Assembly (NCBI GenBank): GCA_036850595.1
Contig: CM072152.1
Coordinates: 12,109,640 to 12,173,639 of the forward strand
DNA length: 64,000 nucleotides
Direction: 5' to 3'
Origin: Rhyacichthys aspro
Lineage: Eukaryota; Chordata; Actinopteri; Gobiiformes; Rhyacichthyidae
In this document: piece by piece, positions 47,001-58,448 of the stretch
Numbering within the stretch: position 1 is the first letter of the stretch
Layout: each line of letters begins with the position of its first letter
Notes under the pieces: model-generated
Databases searched by the model: none
What the model saw: only the letters and a program-made list of their open reading frames with translations
Told to the model about the DNA's origin: nothing
Program-made: the position numbers and the translations under genes

Positions 47001-50000
47001 TTTGTTACATCTGTATTAGTTTATATCAAAATTTACACAATTTTCATTTTTATATTTTATTGACTGCTGTTCAGCGCCACCACAGTGATCCATTTGTTTG
47101 CCATGACAACTCACTCCTGACTGAAAGCCCATTGTCTCTTAGGCGTGGAAGTGCATCCTTGGTTGAGATGAGGCACTGTAGAACACACTGTAGGAGTGCA
47201 AATCGGAACCCCAGAGTGTGTCCTATACATGCAACAAACAAAAACAGCTCAATGCATGCAGCTCACTGCCCAACTTCTAACTCTGCCAACAATCACTCTG
47301 TCCTATCTCCTGTCATGCCCTCTCATAACCACCTGCATTATGAGTCAGCATTCAGCCATTTGAATTCTCCTCCTCACCCTCTGAATTTACAGCATCTGTC
47401 AGAGGTCCATGTGAGCCCACCTCACAGCCCTCAGCAACATCACCGCTGCAAGGCCTGCCTGTCCCTCCTCAAGGAAAGGACTAAAGGAGGGCAGTCTTTA
47501 GGACACACTCATTTACACTGCTTTTCCACGTCTTCTCAGGTTCCTTCATCTCCTCTTTTGACACCACCTGTCACATGGCCTTTTACTAACTGGACTGTAT
47601 CTTCATGCACTCAGTCAATGTCATCCTCTCATTTTTCTCCACCCTCACAACCTGATCAGCAGTCAAAACATTTATTTGAAGATGGAGATCTCACGTTACT
47701 CAACCACTGTCTCCATCACATTGTGGGTCGCAGGACCAGTTCCCCCACTCTCCAAGTTAGAGGACCTAACTGTCCCCCATACAGACACATGGAGAGTATC
47801 ACATCATTTGTTGAGCCTAAAAACAAAAGTCAGGACATGGATGTCCTATTGAACAGGAACCCTCTGTTTTCACTTGAAAATCAAGGCAGATCAGATCAGA
47901 CGGTAGGTCAGACACTTTACCCTGGCCTGCAATAGCACTAGTCTGCCAGCTGCTTTTTCTGTAGCTGCTCAAACTATTCTGGTCTTTGTTTCAGAGGCCA
48001 TACCATAGGATTATAACGTAACAAATTTCTCATAACTGCTTGTAATTAGACCAACTGTGATATGCTTTTTCCAAGTTAAGGTAACTTACTTTATCTTTAT
48101 AAACATTGTCCAGTATTGAAGATCAATGTATGGTTTTTGTAGACACTTTCCGCACCAGCTACACCAGTCCCCCCTTTGCACCAGGATAGATCGACAACAC
48201 AGAGCTTTCCATCTGCAGCTCCCACTCAACAGACCCAGCTCACTGGTCAACTCAGCCACGAGCAGGTACAATAACCACCACTGTAGTGTGAGACTAAACA
48301 CTGCATGCTAAAGGAGTCCTTTGCTCAGTATTACTTGGCCATCATGTTAACTCTACTCAAATCCACAGTATATTCCATTTTCAGCAGCTAGTTATTTATT
48401 GTATATTTATCTATGTGTCCGGTAAATATTTTCTACAATTTTGTCTTAACTGTTTAGAGCCATCATCAACCATCTGGTGTCCTGCCCAAGGTAGAGCACT
48501 CATCTTTCTAATTCTCTACAGGCGAAACACACAGCAAAATAATGACACTGTTTAGTAAAGCAGAACCTGTCAACATAAATAGCTTTTTTACAGAAGATTC
48601 TGCTGTTCATATAACAGAACTTATTTAGTCCTCTTCAAAAATGAAAACACATGTTTGATTTCCCTCCCTAGTTGGTATCTGGTGACCAGTCTACCTCTCA
48701 CCCTAGTCCACCCGACATGCCTACTAACTTGTCACACTCAGTAGTTGGTGCTCCAGCGCCCCTCCTGCCCCTGCAGATCAGTACTCAGGTGCGTACAGTA
48801 CCATACCACACACAGAAAAAGGTCGCCAAAAACTTGGACTAGCTTCTAGGCCTATGTGAATGTTGTCTCTGTCGACTCTGGTTGTCTTTTTTCATTTTTT
48901 TTATCATTTTCCCCTTTTCTTTCCCAGTTTTCTTCACCATATCCTGGCACAAACATTGGGGGTCACAAGCCCTCTCCATTCTCCCCAGCTCCTTTGCCAT
49001 CTACCAGTCTCAGCAGTGGTTTTGTCATGTCAAGCACCTTTTATTCACCCTCACCCCAGCATCCTACTCTCCCTCTGAACACTTTCAACCTGCCCTCCAT
49101 TCCAACTCTCAGCACCCCACCGACCCCCCTGACTCCGCCGCATGTGCCCTCCATGTCACTCTCTATTCCACTGCTTGTCACAGCCATGTCGGCTGCTGTG
49201 CCCCAACAGCAGAACTACTCTCCTAGATCCCAGACAAACCCCAGCGGCATCCATTCCCCCCACCTCTTGCCTTTCTCCCAGGTTCAACCCACCCCATTCC
49301 TTGCTCACCACCTTGAGCAGCTACTGGCTGGGCAGCCTGTCCAGGTGAATATTAGACTCAATTCTCAATTAATGGTTGGGTCAGAGGAAATACAAGGCAG
49401 CCGTTGGTCCAATCTTCAGATTAATGCATGCAGGGCATGCAGTTGGTGATTGTAATCTAGAGAATATTATAGATGATGATGAACAAAGTTTTAAATGTGC
49501 TACTCTTTCAGGTACATGTGATTGCTCCACACGAGAATTTGGGAGATCAGCTTTTGGCTCCTGTGCACTCTGTCATTCCACCCGCTCCGACTCTTCTCTT
49601 GGGAAGTGGAGAAGACACAGAAACCACTGCAGCTGCCCAAAACATAGGTTCCGTTGCAGTGCCTGACTCAGTCTCAACAGCTGTCCCAGTAGAAACTCCA
49701 GTTCCTGCACCATCTCCAGCTTTAGGTCCGACACAAAACCAAACTCAGAATATAGCTCAACCTTCAGCCATGTCTCAAACTGCAGTTCTAACTCCTTTAA
49801 AAACCTCAGCTTCTTCAGCCCAAACTGACCCTCATTCTAGTCCTACGTTAGAGCAAGCATTACCTCTTAACACAGCTGCCTCTTCATTAATCCAACCATT
49901 AGTCCCAGGCTTAGCTTCAGCCCCCACTGCTGCCCTGTTGGGACAACCACAAAGTTCTGCTACTCCTAACATCGCAGCTTCAGCTCTGCAGCCTGCTGGC

Positions 50001-53000
50001 ATTCAGACCACTGTGTCACTGCCTGAGTGTGCCAACCTGGCAACAACCCAGCAAAGCCTCGTAACTACAGCTGCATCTCGCACCCTCCAACAAGAGCGCT
50101 GTGTTGAGGTATGAACAAAGCCAAATTATTTACATTATGATGTTTGTTAAGATGAAAACTTCTATATTTCTTTCTGAAAATGTATCAAGAATGGCAAACT
50201 TCTAAATTCTACATTTACTTAGCAAGATAATTAAAAATATGTTGCATGTGTATGTAAGTGTGGCAAACACAGGACAATATGGCTTGATTCATTCTTTTTA
50301 CCAACAGGACATACTTAAGGAGAAACCAGCATCAATACCAAACTATTCCTTTGACAGGTGTGTCTTTTTTAACTTTTCAGTTCAAAGTCTATTAATGCAA
50401 GAACCATTTTTTATATGACCTAAAAAACTTGAAATGTTTTACATGTATCTGTATAGTGTCAACTCAGATGTGGCCTCTGGTAAAGAATACAGTGACGGCT
50501 GTGATAGTCTTACCAGTGGGGTAAAGGGTGATGGAAAACACAAAAAACACCATCGCAAATCTACCCGAACACGCTCCCGGCAAGAGAAGACAAACAAACC
50601 TAAACTAAGCATACTCAATGTGAGTTACTGTGGGATGTGTATCCAATTTTAGTTTAAGATTTGTGTCTAATTGTGTTGCCTGTACATCCACAGGTTTGCA
50701 ACACTGGTGACAAAATGGTTGAATGTCAGCTAGAGACTCATAACCACAAAATGGTGACATTTAAATTTGACCTGGATGGAGATGCTCCTGAAGAAATTGC
50801 CACTTACATGGTTAGTCTAGTTCCTCTCATCATTTGTCATTTTACCCTCTCTGTTCAGTTCACTAAGCAGCTATTTATATGACTGCAGGTAGAAAACGGC
50901 TTTATCCTTCTCATGGAGAAGGAAATCTTTATTGACCAGCTTAAAGACATTGTCGATAAAGCCGAAGATATGCTGAGTGAGGACACGGAGGGAGAGAAAG
51001 TGTCCATGCTGAGTACTAGTCCACAGAATGGCCAGCCCTCTGAAGGTCTGGTGGGAGAGGTAATAGGGGCAGACAGAAGATTCAGACTCACAATTATAAT
51101 TAAGAGAAGCCTATGGTCTCACACCTTTTTATCTCGCTATAGAGTCACCAGCCTGGCGTTTCTCAGCCTGTCTATCAACAAAATGGTAAAAAATAAAAAC
51201 AACTTTTTTTCAATGTAAGTACTCTTGTTCCTGATACTTCTAAAAGGAGTCATTATTGTTTTGCATCTTTGATTGCAGTTCTCCATACTGGGAAAAGATG
51301 GTTTATAATCTGCCCTGTAGAGGAGAGCCCCAGTCAGGAGACCCCATCCAATGCTACAACCATCCAATCACCTGGAAGTTCTGCCCCAGCCCACACTGCT
51401 GACTCTGGCACCGCACAGTCTTCCACTTTTAGAGGTGACTGTCTACAATGCAGAGCCAGTTCAGTGTTAAATCTGACCCATTTATTGAACAATGGCACCC
51501 TCTTGTGGCCACAGAGTAAAATAAATACATTTACTATTGTGGGCAAATGCAGACTTTTCATGTTGTAAGAAATAAACTACAGTATTCCGCTCAGTTCATC
51601 AGCAGCAGACATTTGTATAAATATTGAAATTATGTTGTGAGCAATCAAAGCCTGGATTGGTCAGCAACAGAGTTAACAGAGTTAATATGTCTGTGTTCTT
51701 TTTCTAACTTCGTTCAGTGTTTCACTATGGGAATCGCCTTGGGTGTGACCAACTACACCCAAGGCGATTCCCATAGTGAAACACCTCACTCTGTTATCAA
51801 AGAACCGGGGTTACGTTATGTAACCTTAAGTTTGTCTTTGCAGATGACGGCTCATCTTCCACAATGTCTGGTGGGAGCAGTGGTTTTACATATGACGTGT
51901 ATGGATTCTGTAGTCCTCCGATAATGTCCAACACAGACCCACTGCTCTTAGCCACTCTGTCCCCTCCTGTGTCTGCCCCTCCTACTCTGCAGTCAGTTAC
52001 GTCAGTGGAGCCTGCTGGGAGCTTGGAACAGACCGCTGTGGCTCAGGCCCCCCCAGTCAATGCCCCAATCATACCCCCTTCTCCCCCGCATACCTGTCTT
52101 CCTATGGAGGAGTCACAGGCTTCCCCTGTGGGCTCCATATCCCCCATTCACTCTATCCAGCCTTTAGCTGACCTTACATGCCCAGTGACTATAGCTGAGG
52201 AGCTACCCTGTTGCCCTCTAGTCATCCCCCTGTCTCTGGATGTGACTGGTTCACAGACAGGCTCCCCTCTCACCCCTCTCCCTCTGCATGAGCCAAGTTT
52301 ATCCAAAGAGCCACTGTCTGTGTCTTACACATCTGCAACACGTGATCGCCCACAGCAGCCTGTGGTGCTGCACCAGCCTTTTGCCAATGTGACAAAAGTG
52401 TCCTCACTTCCCCAGAGCCCAGCACCATCTCAGCACGGTGCAGGGACCACTGAGTCAGATGCAGAAGGAAGGCTTGGGCGTGGGGGCTTTGTGGACAGCA
52501 CCATAAAAACCTTGGATGAGAAGTTAAGAAACTTGCTCTATCAGGAATATGCTCCTATGTATCCATCGGGCAGCGCTGCAGAGACTCCAGGCTCTGGGAC
52601 AGAGTACATTCAGTCACCTCCAGGCCCTGACAGTGCGACAGGGGGCTCTGGAAATAGCACCCCAGGGCCCATGGGGGAAGGCCGCTACAGGGCAGGAGAG
52701 CAGCTTGTAAGTCATTTTATGTCTGTAATTACTATTCTAAAAGAGCTACCTCAGTGAAAGAATAATGTTTTGGGTGAAATTAAGATTATATGCTGATAAT
52801 AAGGTCACTGATCTTAATGTCTTTTGTGGTAGCCTCAGATTCCAGAAAGAATGGATAGCTTGAGCACGCTCAGTGACTCAGCTGTGTGTGGTATGTCATC
52901 AATAATCTATCGTTATCAAGTTGTGGTTGAATTACATCAGTCTGACATTACAGGAAATTTAATATTGCTTTTCATTAATTGTCCTGCAGCTTCTCTGTCA

Positions 53001-56000
53001 CGAAGACACGTCCCTCATTCCGCTTCCTGCTCTGGGACAAGAGGACGGTTTAAGGTATAGTATACTTACATTAAACAAATGCATGTGAGGTGTGTGTTTA
53101 CTTATATCAGTACTTGAGGCCTTGTTAATAACTGACTCCTATGGTAATTGTTTTGCAAGATAATCTCCGTTCCCCCTGAAGTAGCCAACAGACGCGATGT
53201 GAAGCAGAGAAGCTGGAGCAGTGCGGCCTCTCCAGCTCAACCTGTTGGTTATATAGTGGGCCATGGCCAGGCAGAAGTCATGGATGCCTCCACTACTATT
53301 GGGCGCTTCTCTGTGGTGAGCACAGAGGATGACATCACACAGAGGACACGCTGCAGCCGATACTCTGCCCCACCTGATTTCTACCTGGACACTCCACCCC
53401 AGGCGTCCAAACGTGGGTCTCTGCCCCGCGCCTTGACCTCCAATTCTGTCCCAGTGGATGTTACGGTTCATGCTCGCTTCCTATCATCTGACTCTGGAGC
53501 CGAGAGCAGCCCTGCAAAGCTGCCTCCCTCCACCCCGTCTCACCACACCCGCTCTGATCGTAGAGGAAGTGACCTCATGAAACGTGCAGTGGCCTTCCTG
53601 CGGCGCTCGGGCCGTAGCAGCAGTGTTCAGAGCTCAGACTCTCCATGCAGACATGGAGGGGTGCATGGCTCTGCCTATGGCAGTAGCGATAATGACTCAG
53701 AGATGGAGGACACGGACATCAAGAGAGAATTGCAAAGACTCAGGGAGAAGTAGGTTAACATATTTTATTTTTAATCATGAAAAAAATAGAAATAGATAAT
53801 TGAGCTTGTAAATGCTTAATAATTTTGTCCCCATGTTTTTAGACATCTGAGGGAAATCTCAGAGTTGCAGGCCCACCAGAGAGGGGAAGTGGAACTGCTG
53901 TATCATCGGCTTGGTAAAGTTCCTCCCCCTGGCCTGGGCCTCTCTCATACAGCACCACCTGCAGGCCGCAGAAAGAGATCCAGCAAACACAGACTAAAGG
54001 CTGGTAAACTTCTTAGCCCTTTGGTTCAACAGTTCAGAAATGTCACAACCAAGACAAGTGACTCCAGCAAAGCCTGTAAGTGCCTTTTACTTCACCTATA
54101 TGTAAACATCACACATTAGCTAACTTGATCGCTCTTAATGTCCTTATTCCTAGCAGCTGCAGCAAGTGCTGGTGAAATAGTAGTGAGCTTAAATGGTTCT
54201 CCGGCCAAAGCTGCTTTTCCGACTCAAGGCCGACCACGGTCATGCACCAGTCACTTGCCCACCTCCACCTCAGAACCAGTACAAACGCAGCAGCCCTGTT
54301 CTCTCAAGGGCTCCTTTTCCTCTGACAACATTTACACTGGGCTCCATGGAGATGGCAGTGCCACACCAGCTCCACCTGCACAAGGTGACCACCCGTAACA
54401 GTATTTAAGCAAAGCGTTTCAAATGGTTTAAGATAGTAAACATGAAGCTTTTTTAACATATTTGGCTTTTAAAATGTATGCTCCTCTCACTCTGTTGTCT
54501 TCTTGCGCCTTTGATTTTACCTTTCTACAGGCTGGTCTAATTACCCCCAACCAACTGAGAGCGTGACTTACAAATCCAGTAGCAAGCCACGGGCTAGATT
54601 TCTCAGTGGGCCCGTGTCTTTATCTATCTGTTTGTATCTCTTTTTTTCTGCATAGGTTTTCTTTTGCTTTTTCCTCACCACTTTTTTGTGCCTTTTCATA
54701 ACCATATCACAAAGACTTGACATTTTTGTGTTTTTGCTTGCCACAGAAGTCATTATTTATTCAAACCTTAAACTGGTTTTAGGTCATAATTATTTTTTAT
54801 TCTACTATTAATTAAAGTAGTTTTGGAATAATTTATTGCTAGGCTTATAGCTTGTTGAAAAATGTTGTCCTAATCTTGAAAGTTGTCCTGACCAATTGTA
54901 GCTAGAAAGTTCACTGACCATCTGGCCTTGTTCTAAGGTTTGAATGACACAGTGTAAACATTTGTGATGAAGCAAAGCTGTGTTAAAGTGGTCTCAGCAT
55001 TGCATGGCTACTTTTTCTCTTACAACTCCTAAATTTAAGACCTGTTACAATAAACGAACTGGCTAACTTTTCCATTATTAAAGCTGAATTTACCATGAGT
55101 TGTCACACATCATTAACTAAAGAATATTTGCGCTTACATTACATTGCACTGTTTATTAGTTTATTTTATTATTCGCTTTTATGCGGCAGTTTTCAGCAGC
55201 ACTTTGCATTGCCTCCTTGTCTATTGCAAATGTATAAGTGTAGGATAATATGTTATACTATGTCTTTTGTTTTTCAGGGTCGACACTAAAGCGACTGTGT
55301 CTGGGCAAAGACCGTGGCAGCCGTATGCACTTTTAACTTAATACATTTAAATAGGCTTTATGCTGATAAATTCAATTCTGCTAATGATTCTCTGTTTTGT
55401 TTGTGCTGTCTGGAGCAGGACCTGGGGCTTTCAGTCAGCCACCCACCGGCTCTACTCCTCCAGCTCATCAGCCGGTAATAGGCCTAGCTCAGGCCAATAA
55501 CAGTAACAATAAGACGCGCTCCTACACTTTCTCAGGCATGAGCACCACTGAAAACAACCTGTCGGAAGACCTGCAGCGGCTCATGGACGATTGGGCTCAG
55601 GAGGTTCTCATAGTTACTCACCGGCCCAGTACCAACTCTCTGAGCATCAGTGGACAGCAGCTTTGGGACGAGTCACTGCGGACACATGGACAGCAGCAGA
55701 CTGGTGCTTCCAATGTAAGTTTTGCACTTATACATACATTTGAACTGAAAGGCAAAGACCTCTTTATTATCAGTATAAATTATTATAATTGTGTCTGCAA
55801 ATTATGGAAATGAATGAAATAGCAGGCAGTGTCATGTCTTCCCTGGCTTACAAAATAACAAAAATAAAATAATTGTCTTCAGGGTGATTAACCCTAAACA
55901 TTTATTCTCTCTAGCGCCACATTACCTTGCTTAGTCTGACAATGTTTGAAACTCTGCAGGAATTAGGCCAGACTATTTTTTAGAATTCTAGCTCCAAAGA

Positions 56001-56057
56001 ACAAAACAAAATTCTATGAAGGTGCCTTTAATTGTTAGAAGAAAAAATTAAAAAAGT

Positions 56058-56105
<48 letters not shown>

Positions 56106-56118
56106 ATGTGTGTGTATG

Positions 56119-56157
<39 letters not shown>

Positions 56158-56534
56158 TACATGGTACAGTGAACTTTAAATGAGTCACTGCCTTTTATAA
56201 GCTTCATCTTTCTGAAAATTCTTGTTAGGTGTATGCTGCGGTGGATCAAAGTGGCTACAGTCTTCCTTTATCGTTGTCTGAAAGCCCAGGGTCTCTGATC
56301 ATCAACCCCTCCACTGGGTCTTGTGGCTGTTATCAGCATCGGTCTGTTTCTCCACAGCAAGCATTGCCTTCTCAACTCTCTGTCAGTCAATGGCCAGGGA
56401 TGTCCTTACCGCATCCCTCAGGAGTCTTGGCTTTTCCATCTATCCCATCACCCAGGGATACCCTTAGCCCTGCTACATCCCCATTATCTCAGCCTCCATG
56501 TCCACCTCATGACCCTAAAGCCAGGACTCAGTAA
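41015..56534 (+). CDS. wnk2: WNK lysine-deficient protein kinase 2, 30 exons, 2557 aa
   Basis: Chloride-sensitive Ser/Thr kinase that activates SPAK/OSR1 and so controls cation-chloride cotransporters. Exons: 41015-41650, 44082-44254, 44602-44822, 44956-45113, 45192-45280, 45454-45673, 46063-46336, 46673-46977, 47075-47902, 48143-48265, 48458-48490, 48672-48788, 48928-49344, 49512-50108, 50308-50357, 50457-50619, 50694-50810, 50889-51059, 51143-51185, 51279-51434, 51844-52706, 52833-52890, 52990-53054, 53160-53749, 53843-54075, 54157-54384, 54531-54629, 55278-55322, 55419-55714, 56229-56534. The kinase domain starts near residue 182: the catalytic Lys is moved to K192 (GRGSFKTVYKG), Cys209 fills the usual Lys site, HRDLKCDN is at 306, DLG at 327 and the T-loop SFAKSVIGTPEF follows. 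An OSR1-binding-like PF2 fold is at about 445-540 and a second one at 1469-1564 (GDKMVECQLETHNHK). An RFSV docking motif is at 2008-2011, then a short coiled coil (HLREISELQ). The first in-frame ATG follows a stop. Low-complexity exons 10-14 are the least certain. Confidence 0.94.
41651..44081 (+). other. wnk2: wnk2 intron 1, nothing coding seen
   Basis: AT-rich intron of 2.4 kb between the first exon and the rest of the kinase domain. No exon, RNA gene or clear repeat was recognised. Confidence 0.65.
47075..47902 (+). CDS. wnk2: Large His/Cys-rich wnk2 exon (HSN2-exon-like), residues 693-968
   Basis: Exon 9 of the model is 828 nt (276 codons, phase 0 at both ends) and lies between the Q/S-rich exon 8 and small Pro/Ser exons. 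Its protein is unusually rich in His, Cys and Ser: LRRGSASLVEMRHCRTHC, CPIHATNKN, HRCKACLSLLKERTKGGQ, NHCLHHIVGRRTSSP. The position, size and phase correspond to the alternatively used HSN2 exon of WNK1, which is expressed in nervous tissue. The human WNK2 reference protein that I recall has no such segment. Because both ends are phase 0 it can be skipped without breaking the frame. Confidence 0.75.
51494..51511 (-). promoter_or_regulatory. CTCF-like core motif in wnk2 intron
   Basis: The plus strand reads GGCACCCTCTTGTGGCCA, a good match to the reverse CTCF core. It lies in the wnk2 intron that also carries the long hairpin. Confidence 0.38.
51717..51784. repeat. Perfect 30-bp inverted repeat (hairpin) in wnk2 intron 20
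   Basis: Left arm 51717-51746 and right arm 51755-51784 are exact reverse complements over 30 nt, with the 8-nt loop GACCAACT. The arm begins GTGTTTCACTATGGGAATCG. Just downstream, GGTTAC-GTTAT-GTAACC (51809-51825) is a second small palindrome. Perfect arms suggest a young inverted-repeat element (MITE-like) or a selected hairpin. Phrases such as ACTATGGGAATCGCC recall repeat sequences seen in other fish, but I cannot name a family. Confidence 0.85.
56056..56156 (+). repeat. (GT)n-(TA)n microsatellite in the last wnk2 intron
   Basis: A run of mainly GT (56056-56099), a mixed TATG stretch, then about 33 nt of TA (56123-56155). It ends roughly 70 nt before the acceptor of the last wnk2 exon. 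Confidence 0.95.
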
Positions 56535-58448
56535 CCACAGTAGCATTGTGTCTTCCGACTCTGTTACCAAAAACAATATGATTAGGTGTTAGTCCATTCT
56601 TTGTGCATACACTGTATATATTCAACCAGCATGAAATGTACATACTTTTTCCGCCATAAATGTCTCTAGATCAGTACATATTCTATGAGTGCAGTCCTAT
56701 AGTTCAATAAAGACTTGCCGTAGGTCATTGGGCAATATAGTATTTAACTTAAAGCTCATCAGATGTACATTGAAGTTGCAGCGTTTCTAAAATGAGTTTG
56801 TGTTCATATCAGAGGCTGCCATTTATGTCCTATAGCTGGCACATGGCCGCTGTGTTTGTACAGTTAACAATAGATTATCCATAGGTCAGTGCTGCAGCTG
56901 TGCAACACTGTATTAGCCACTATTATATTGTCACTGTGAAGTCTTACACCTTGGTCACTAGGACCAAATGCTTTAATAATCGGCTTTCTCAAAGTTTGAT
57001 TTGTAATTAATGAAAAGCTTTCAGGAAAAGCACTAGAGACATTCTTTAGCGATGTGAATGAACTTGAACTTCATCTTCAGGTCTCCAATGCAGACCTGTG
57101 AGAGTGCCTTGAACTGCAGTTTCAGTTTTCTGAAGAAGAGCATTTAGACTCAGAGCAAGTAGATTATTCACTTGATTTTGAATTATGAAATTAGGTGAAA
57201 CCATAATCCAAGCAGGTTGATGCACATGAAATAATCCTGATGTAAAAAGTTGAAAACTGAATTTATAGAATATCAGCAAGCTTTTCCTTCTGCAGTGCTT
57301 TCTTTTTCAACACCACAGCCTGCATGAATACGGGCTGAAAGGGTGAATATCACAAGGGGGCTATTGAGGAGAGCTGTAAAATTAAGTGCACTAGCCACCT
57401 ATCACATCATCCCATACCTCAATACTGCAACCGTAGCTTTACATATTGTTGCCTTTGAGTTTCCTTAGGAGACTAATGTGTGGTTAATTGTCAGTTGCTG
57501 GATGTCAGGAGCATGTTGTTTTACTGAAAAGCCACGGCTTTTATCGACATGACATCTGTGCAGTGTGTTGGTGTGTTCAAAATTATTAAATGTAGACCAC
57601 ATAAGCTTTTATTCTTATCCAAACAATTGTATGTAGAAAGAGAACTTAAATAACTTCAGCAAATATCAATATTTAAAGGGCAAAACAGCCTTCTTTAAAA
57701 CCCACTTATTGAAGCCATTTGTTAACATATGCATTTTACTAGTAAGCAAGTTTAAGTGAATGTATTAATCCATTAAGAACTAGACAAAAAAAGTGACTTT
57801 CCAAATTCAAATCAGATATACAGTAGGCCTATACATACATATGCTCTATGAAAAAATAGGACATATGTTATGCTTCATTAATTTTAACATCAAATTAAAT
57901 GTGTGTCATCAACAACATTCTGTCAACTAAAGAAAAAAGAATAGGCTCCATTGTTTTTGTATATTTTCGGGTTAAATGTTTTCTATGCAGTTGATTTTCT
58001 TTACACTCTACGGTTTTTAATGCTTACAGTGAGAGTTAGATTGCTTTTGCCTGCAATGTCACCCCTGCACTTTGCTGACTTGGTCAGGATTGTTTCATAA
58101 AGCTGTACATACTTGAAGATAGAAATATAAATAAAATCATTTTTTGCTTGACATGTCTATGTGTGATATGTATTTGTTGTTGTTGTCCAATAACTGGAAA
58201 GTTGCTGTGTTGATTCCTGCTCCCGTGCTCAGTAAAAAAAAACGTGCAATAAAAATTTGCACCAGTTACCATTTCTACAACTCTTAGTAATATTTACTGT
58301 ACCTGATGAACTAAAGTACACACAATTCTCAGGAACAAACACCCACACACTGTTCTGCACACTGCTGGGAAAGAAACAGGAATTGCCCTGTGTCCACATC
58401 AATAGTGCTGTGTTGGACCCTCTGGGTTTCAGTCAAGGGGACAGCACC
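56535..58448 (+). other. wnk2 3' UTR and upstream region of the ITIH gene
   Basis: Non-coding. AATAAA at 56706-56711 is the first plausible wnk2 poly(A) signal and another at 58130-58135 could end a longer form. The last 150-200 nt before 58449 is presumably the promoter and 5' UTR of the ITIH gene; no TATA box stands out. Confidence 0.5.
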
